Positions 60,700-64,000 of a stretch of DNA of 64,000 bases are shown here, in pieces. The DNA comes from Tritrichomonas musculus (lineage: Eukaryota; Parabasalia; Tritrichomonadida; Tritrichomonadidae), in NCBI GenBank assembly GCA_039105265.1, contig JAPFFF010000034.1, forward strand, positions 744,001 through 808,000, given 5' to 3'. Position 1 is the first letter of the stretch. Each line of letters begins with the position of its first letter. The notes beneath the pieces are model-generated. The model made no database searches. It had not been told where the DNA came from and saw only the letters and a program-made list of their open reading frames with translations. A program made the position numbers and the translations under genes.

Positions 60700-61440
60700 C
60701 AATGAACAGGTCTTCTGAATTTTATCTAATAATGACATCATTTGGGCGGAAAGAGTTTTCATCCACCAACTCATTGAAACTTTTTGTGAGGACATTTCCA
60801 TCAATTACAGGTGAAAACAAGAAACCTTTTTTTATTTGGCCTAATTCAATTGCTCTTTTCAATAAATCTTCCATTTTCACATTTCTCATATCGTCGACGG
60901 TTTTGACATTGAACGGTTGGAAGAACCCTTCACCATTTTTCAGTGCTTCATCAAGAGTTATGTAATGCAATAACTGGTTGTCGTAGCTGATTCCTCTTTG
61001 GAGGATTACTTTATTAAAAAGACATTCTGATTCTTTTAGTGCAGACAATGTCGACGTAAGAACAGATCCTGCAGGCTGGCCAAATACAGAAATGTTGCTT
61101 GGATCGCCTCCAAAATTTGACATATTTAGTTTGACCTATTTAATTGCTTTTATGGTATCTATTATGCCAAGGGAACATGATAGTTTTGTTTCCTCGTTGG
61201 AAAAACACCAACTCTGTAATTAATTGATACTAATATTACATTCTTTTTGCAAAAGGCTTCTCCATCAAATAATTTTTCATGAATATAAAGAGCAACTGGC
61301 AAGAGTTTTGATTTATTAAGTCAACTATGACCATTTTTCAAATGCTGATGGTCCATTAGATGGGAATGAAAAGGAAATAATAAAAGCAACAGCATATTTT
61401 TTTCGTAATTTGGTTTTCTTTCCAAACTTGTTCTGTAGGT
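60700..61440 (-). pseudogene. Carboxylesterase type B relic
   Basis: Upstream pieces read LPVALYIHEKLFDGEAFCKK and VILVSINYRVGVFP. After a break comes FGGDPSNISVFGQPAGS, the nucleophile elbow region. In active enzymes this is GESAG; here it is GQPAG, so the catalytic serine is replaced by proline. The frame then continues for about 110 residues to a stop at 60722. Stops separate the two pieces, and both the N-terminus and the C-terminal half with the catalytic His are missing. Confidence 0.8.
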
Positions 61441-61756
61441 TTTTGTGGGTTGTACAAACTGAATATTTTGTTATTTGTGTTTTTGATTTTTTACTCATCA
61501 AAATTATTAATAATGCAAAATATATTTATGGCAACATGAATTTTTTTGTGAATATAATTTAATTTAATATATAAAATAGTAATATATCTTATTTATTAAA
61601 TACACTTATTGAAAAACAAAAAATATAATCAGATAAATATATTTCAAAATCAACAAATTCGTTATCAATTTCTGTTTATAAATGGCCTTAAATAGAAATT
61701 TGTTTTAACCTTGGAAACTCCGCACTTTTCAGACAAGATCCTCTAAATTTAATTAA
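61441..61756. other. Upstream region of ankyrin gene
   Basis: This short AT-rich spacer has no ORF or repeat. It must carry the promoter of the gene that starts at 61757. I see no clear initiator element. Confidence 0.4.
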
Positions 61757-64000
61757 ATGAATGATATAATTTCAGAAATATTTCGACTTCTTCAAGCGAG
61801 CAAGTTTGAAGAAATAAAAAACAACTATCTTCTAAAAATGATTTCATTTGATGATATTTCAGATGAAAACAATGGCGACACACTTCTTCATTATTTTTTT
61901 AATAACTTTGATGAGCTCCTACCTGTTTCAACTTTAAATTTTTTAATTAGTTGCTTTTTTAGGATTGACCATTTCAATAAAGAAAATAAGACGGCTGTTC
62001 ATATTTTACTAGAAAAGCATCCTTCTGCTATTGATTATTTTAATTGTCTTAAAGGAAAGGGTATTCCGCTTTTTGAAAAAAGAGGAAATTGTTTATCAAT
62101 ATTTGAATTAATAATTTCTAGTGATAATCTAAATATCTTTCAACCCCTAATAGAAAATTTTAATTTAACTTATATTCGTGAATTTTATTATGAAAAATCT
62201 CTTGCACTGGCATTAAAATATGATTCAATATTAATATTTGATCTACTAATTAGCGAGTCACCTTTTAATTTATACACTCTTTTTCAAGAATTTCTAAGTA
62301 ATATTCACATTCCAACCAGTGATGAAGACAAAGAATCAGCCAATTATCAATTTTTTTTAGCTATAAAAAATTCGAAAAAAAAATTTTTCAACAAAATTTT
62401 TGAAAATCATCCAGATGACAGAATAGTCACCCTAGACATGCTTTATTACTGTGATCACACGTCGTTTTGCATATACTTATCGAAGTATATCAAAGAAGGC
62501 GAATATTCAAAAATTTCAATGCAAAACGATCAAAAAATCAGACAAGATATATTTGACCTTGTATATGACCTTAGTTCGGAAATTTATGAAAGTCGATCGT
62601 TTATTCATTTAGCAGCTAAGAAAGGACAACTTGATATTATAAAGCAGATCCCTTCAATCATGTATGATTCGCATGATTACTCAGGAAACACGCCTCTTTA
62701 TTATGCCATTGAAGCTGAGCAATACAAAGTGGCCAAATATCTTATCAAACATGGCGATTGCGACTTTTGCCATCTAGGAAAGAAGACAACACCGTTACAT
62801 CTTGCTGTTAAAGGCAGACTTGAGATCCTTGAAATAATGCTCTCTTATGTCAATAGTAAAAAATATAAACGTCTTTTTGACATCAATGTGAAAGACAGTT
62901 TTCAAAACATTCCACTTTTAGCGCCATTTTTTTCAGAGCAAGGAAAGATGATCAAGAACAAAGATATAAATCCTTCTTGCCTGAAACTGATAATTGAGAA
63001 TGGAGCCGATATAACAGCCTGTGACAGCCAAGGAAACAACATTTTATTCTATGTATTCAAATTTTTCTATATAATTAAATCACCCGACTTTTTCAATTAC
63101 ATTCTCAATCAGAGAGAACTTACATTGACTGAAAAAGGTAAAGAGTCATTATTAATTCAATTGTTTAATCAACGAAATATCGATAATATTAACATCTTTC
63201 TTGATAGATTTGAAATTGACGCTGACTTTATGAGAACGATTTTTGGCCAGTATGAAATACCGAGTATTGAAAAAGTTTACTCACTATTGAAAAAGCAAGG
63301 AAAAAATGAAATTGAATATTTTTTTGAATGCTTGAAAAATGCTAAAGAAAATGTGATTAATCTATTATTGAAAAATATTAATGGTCTTATTTTTTACGTT
63401 GATTCAAATGACAATAATAACAACATTTTGTTCATTTTGGCGAATTTTTATTTTCATTCTGATCGTTATCTCAAATCGATATTAATCACTATTTTTGAGG
63501 CAATAATTGAACATGATCGTGATGATTTTCTTTTGATAAAAAATAAAGAAAATGGTGACACTTTTCTTCATGTAGCTATACGAAAAAGTAACGGATTACT
63601 CATTCAAATCATGCTTGATATTTACCAAAAGAAAGAAAACAAAATTTTTAAGAAATTCCCAGATAATAAAGAAAGGATTTGGTCTTCGATTAATAAGCTT
63701 TTTTATCAATCAAATGACGATAAAAACAATAGACAAAATCCAATTGAATTGGGAACAGTCTTGTTTTTTGATTTTGGCAATATTTTTCCTTTTGAAATTT
63801 TTGAGATTGAACCTTCTTACATTGAATTAGAGAACTTTTTGAATAAAATTCCAAATCCAAATGTATTTCAAAATGGTGAACCGTTACTCATAAAATATGT
63901 TAATTATGAGAAATTTGATGAGGATGAAATACTCAAAATTCTTGAATTGTTTGATTCTTATCATTGCGATTTCACACTGAAAAAAGGAGACGATTATGCA
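61757..64000 (+). CDS. Ankyrin-repeat protein (C-terminus beyond window)
   Basis: The frame starts at ATG 61757 (MNDIISEIFRLLQ) and stays open for 748 codons to the window edge. The N-terminal 280 residues are diverged helical repeats of the DUF3447 type. Clearer ankyrin repeats follow, for example SFIHLAAKKGQLDIIKQIPS, GNTPLYYAIEAEQYKVAKYL, KTTPLHLAVKGRLEILEIML and a later NGADITACDSQGNNILFYVF. Ankyrin stacks mediate protein binding; no catalytic domain is visible so far. Low GC and codon use match the neighbours. No lesion is seen. Confidence 0.85.
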   Translation, partial: MNDIISEIFRLLQASKFEEIKNNYLLKMISFDDISDENNGDTLLHYFFNNFDELLPVSTLNFLISCFFRIDHFNKENKTAVHILLEKHPSAIDYFNCLKGKGIPLFEKRGNCLSIFELIISSDNLNIFQPLIENFNLTYIREFYYEKSLALALKYDSILIFDLLISESPFNLYTLFQEFLSNIHIPTSDEDKESANYQFFLAIKNSKKKFFNKIFENHPDDRIVTLDMLYYCDHTSFCIYLSKYIKEGEYSKISMQNDQKIRQDIFDLVYDLSSEIYESRSFIHLAAKKGQLDIIKQIPSIMYDSHDYSGNTPLYYAIEAEQYKVAKYLIKHGDCDFCHLGKKTTPLHLAVKGRLEILEIMLSYVNSKKYKRLFDINVKDSFQNIPLLAPFFSEQGKMIKNKDINPSCLKLIIENGADITACDSQGNNILFYVFKFFYIIKSPDFFNYILNQRELTLTEKGKESLLIQLFNQRNIDNINIFLDRFEIDADFMRTIFGQYEIPSIEKVYSLLKKQGKNEIEYFFECLKNAKENVINLLLKNINGLIFYVDSNDNNNNILFILANFYFHSDRYLKSILITIFEAIIEHDRDDFLLIKNKENGDTFLHVAIRKSNGLLIQIMLDIYQKKENKIFKKFPDNKERIWSSINKLFYQSNDDKNNRQNPIELGTVLFFDFGNIFPFEIFEIEPSYIELENFLNKIPNPNVFQNGEPLLIKYVNYEKFDEDEILKILELFDSYHCDFTLKKGDDYA

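Overview
This 64 kb window comes from a very AT-rich, apparently intron-free protist genome that is almost certainly a parabasalid (trichomonad). The low GC and many long A/T homopolymers fit Tritrichomonas better than Trichomonas vaginalis. The gene families are typical of the group: a BspA-like leucine-rich repeat relic, kinases fused to Sel1-like repeats, BTB-like plus ankyrin proteins, a HECT ligase, a discoidin-domain relic, a MULE relic and a large Maverick (Polinton).

Layout. 1-3170 (minus): a protein built of tandem, in-frame kinase modules with a perfect 1,260-bp period, running off the left edge. 3730-4740: a secreted PI-PLC-like enzyme, then tRNA-Gly(GCC) at 4890-4960. 5268-6405: gene relics ending in a BspA fragment. 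6496-29293: a nearly whole Maverick of about 22.8 kb. 29448-35852 (minus): a giant HECT E3 ligase. 36361-39209: a DEDDy exonuclease and C2H2 zinc-finger gene that seems to be split by an 869-bp insertion. 40050-43308 (minus): a broken kinase/Sel1 gene. 43433-44023: an orphan gene. 44229-44300: a second tRNA-Gly(GCC). 44944-49008 (minus): a BTB-like/ankyrin protein with FG and GW repeats. 49811-54715 (minus): an intact kinase/Sel1 protein. 54716-61440: a graveyard with a MULE relic, a TA-flanked inverted-repeat element, a frameshifted kinase and a carboxylesterase relic. 61757 to the right edge: an ankyrin-type protein.

The Maverick carries an HNH nuclease, an adenain-like cysteine protease, a DDE integrase, a packaging ATPase, a protein-primed type B DNA polymerase, two candidate capsid-type proteins and two very long paralogous fibre-like proteins. 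It has 1.44-kb terminal inverted repeats plus a second, inner 228-bp inverted repeat pair. Two non-autonomous DNA transposons with 7-bp target duplications sit in its left arm. The right terminal repeat preserves the exact empty site of one of them.

The most unusual observation is a short linear motif, usually G-(I/V/T)-Q-T-(D/E/K/N), that recurs in at least four non-replication Maverick proteins, twice at a 10-residue spacing in one of them. It closely matches the dynein light chain LC8 binding consensus. This suggests, without proving it, that the element's virion-type proteins share an LC8 or microtubule docking code.
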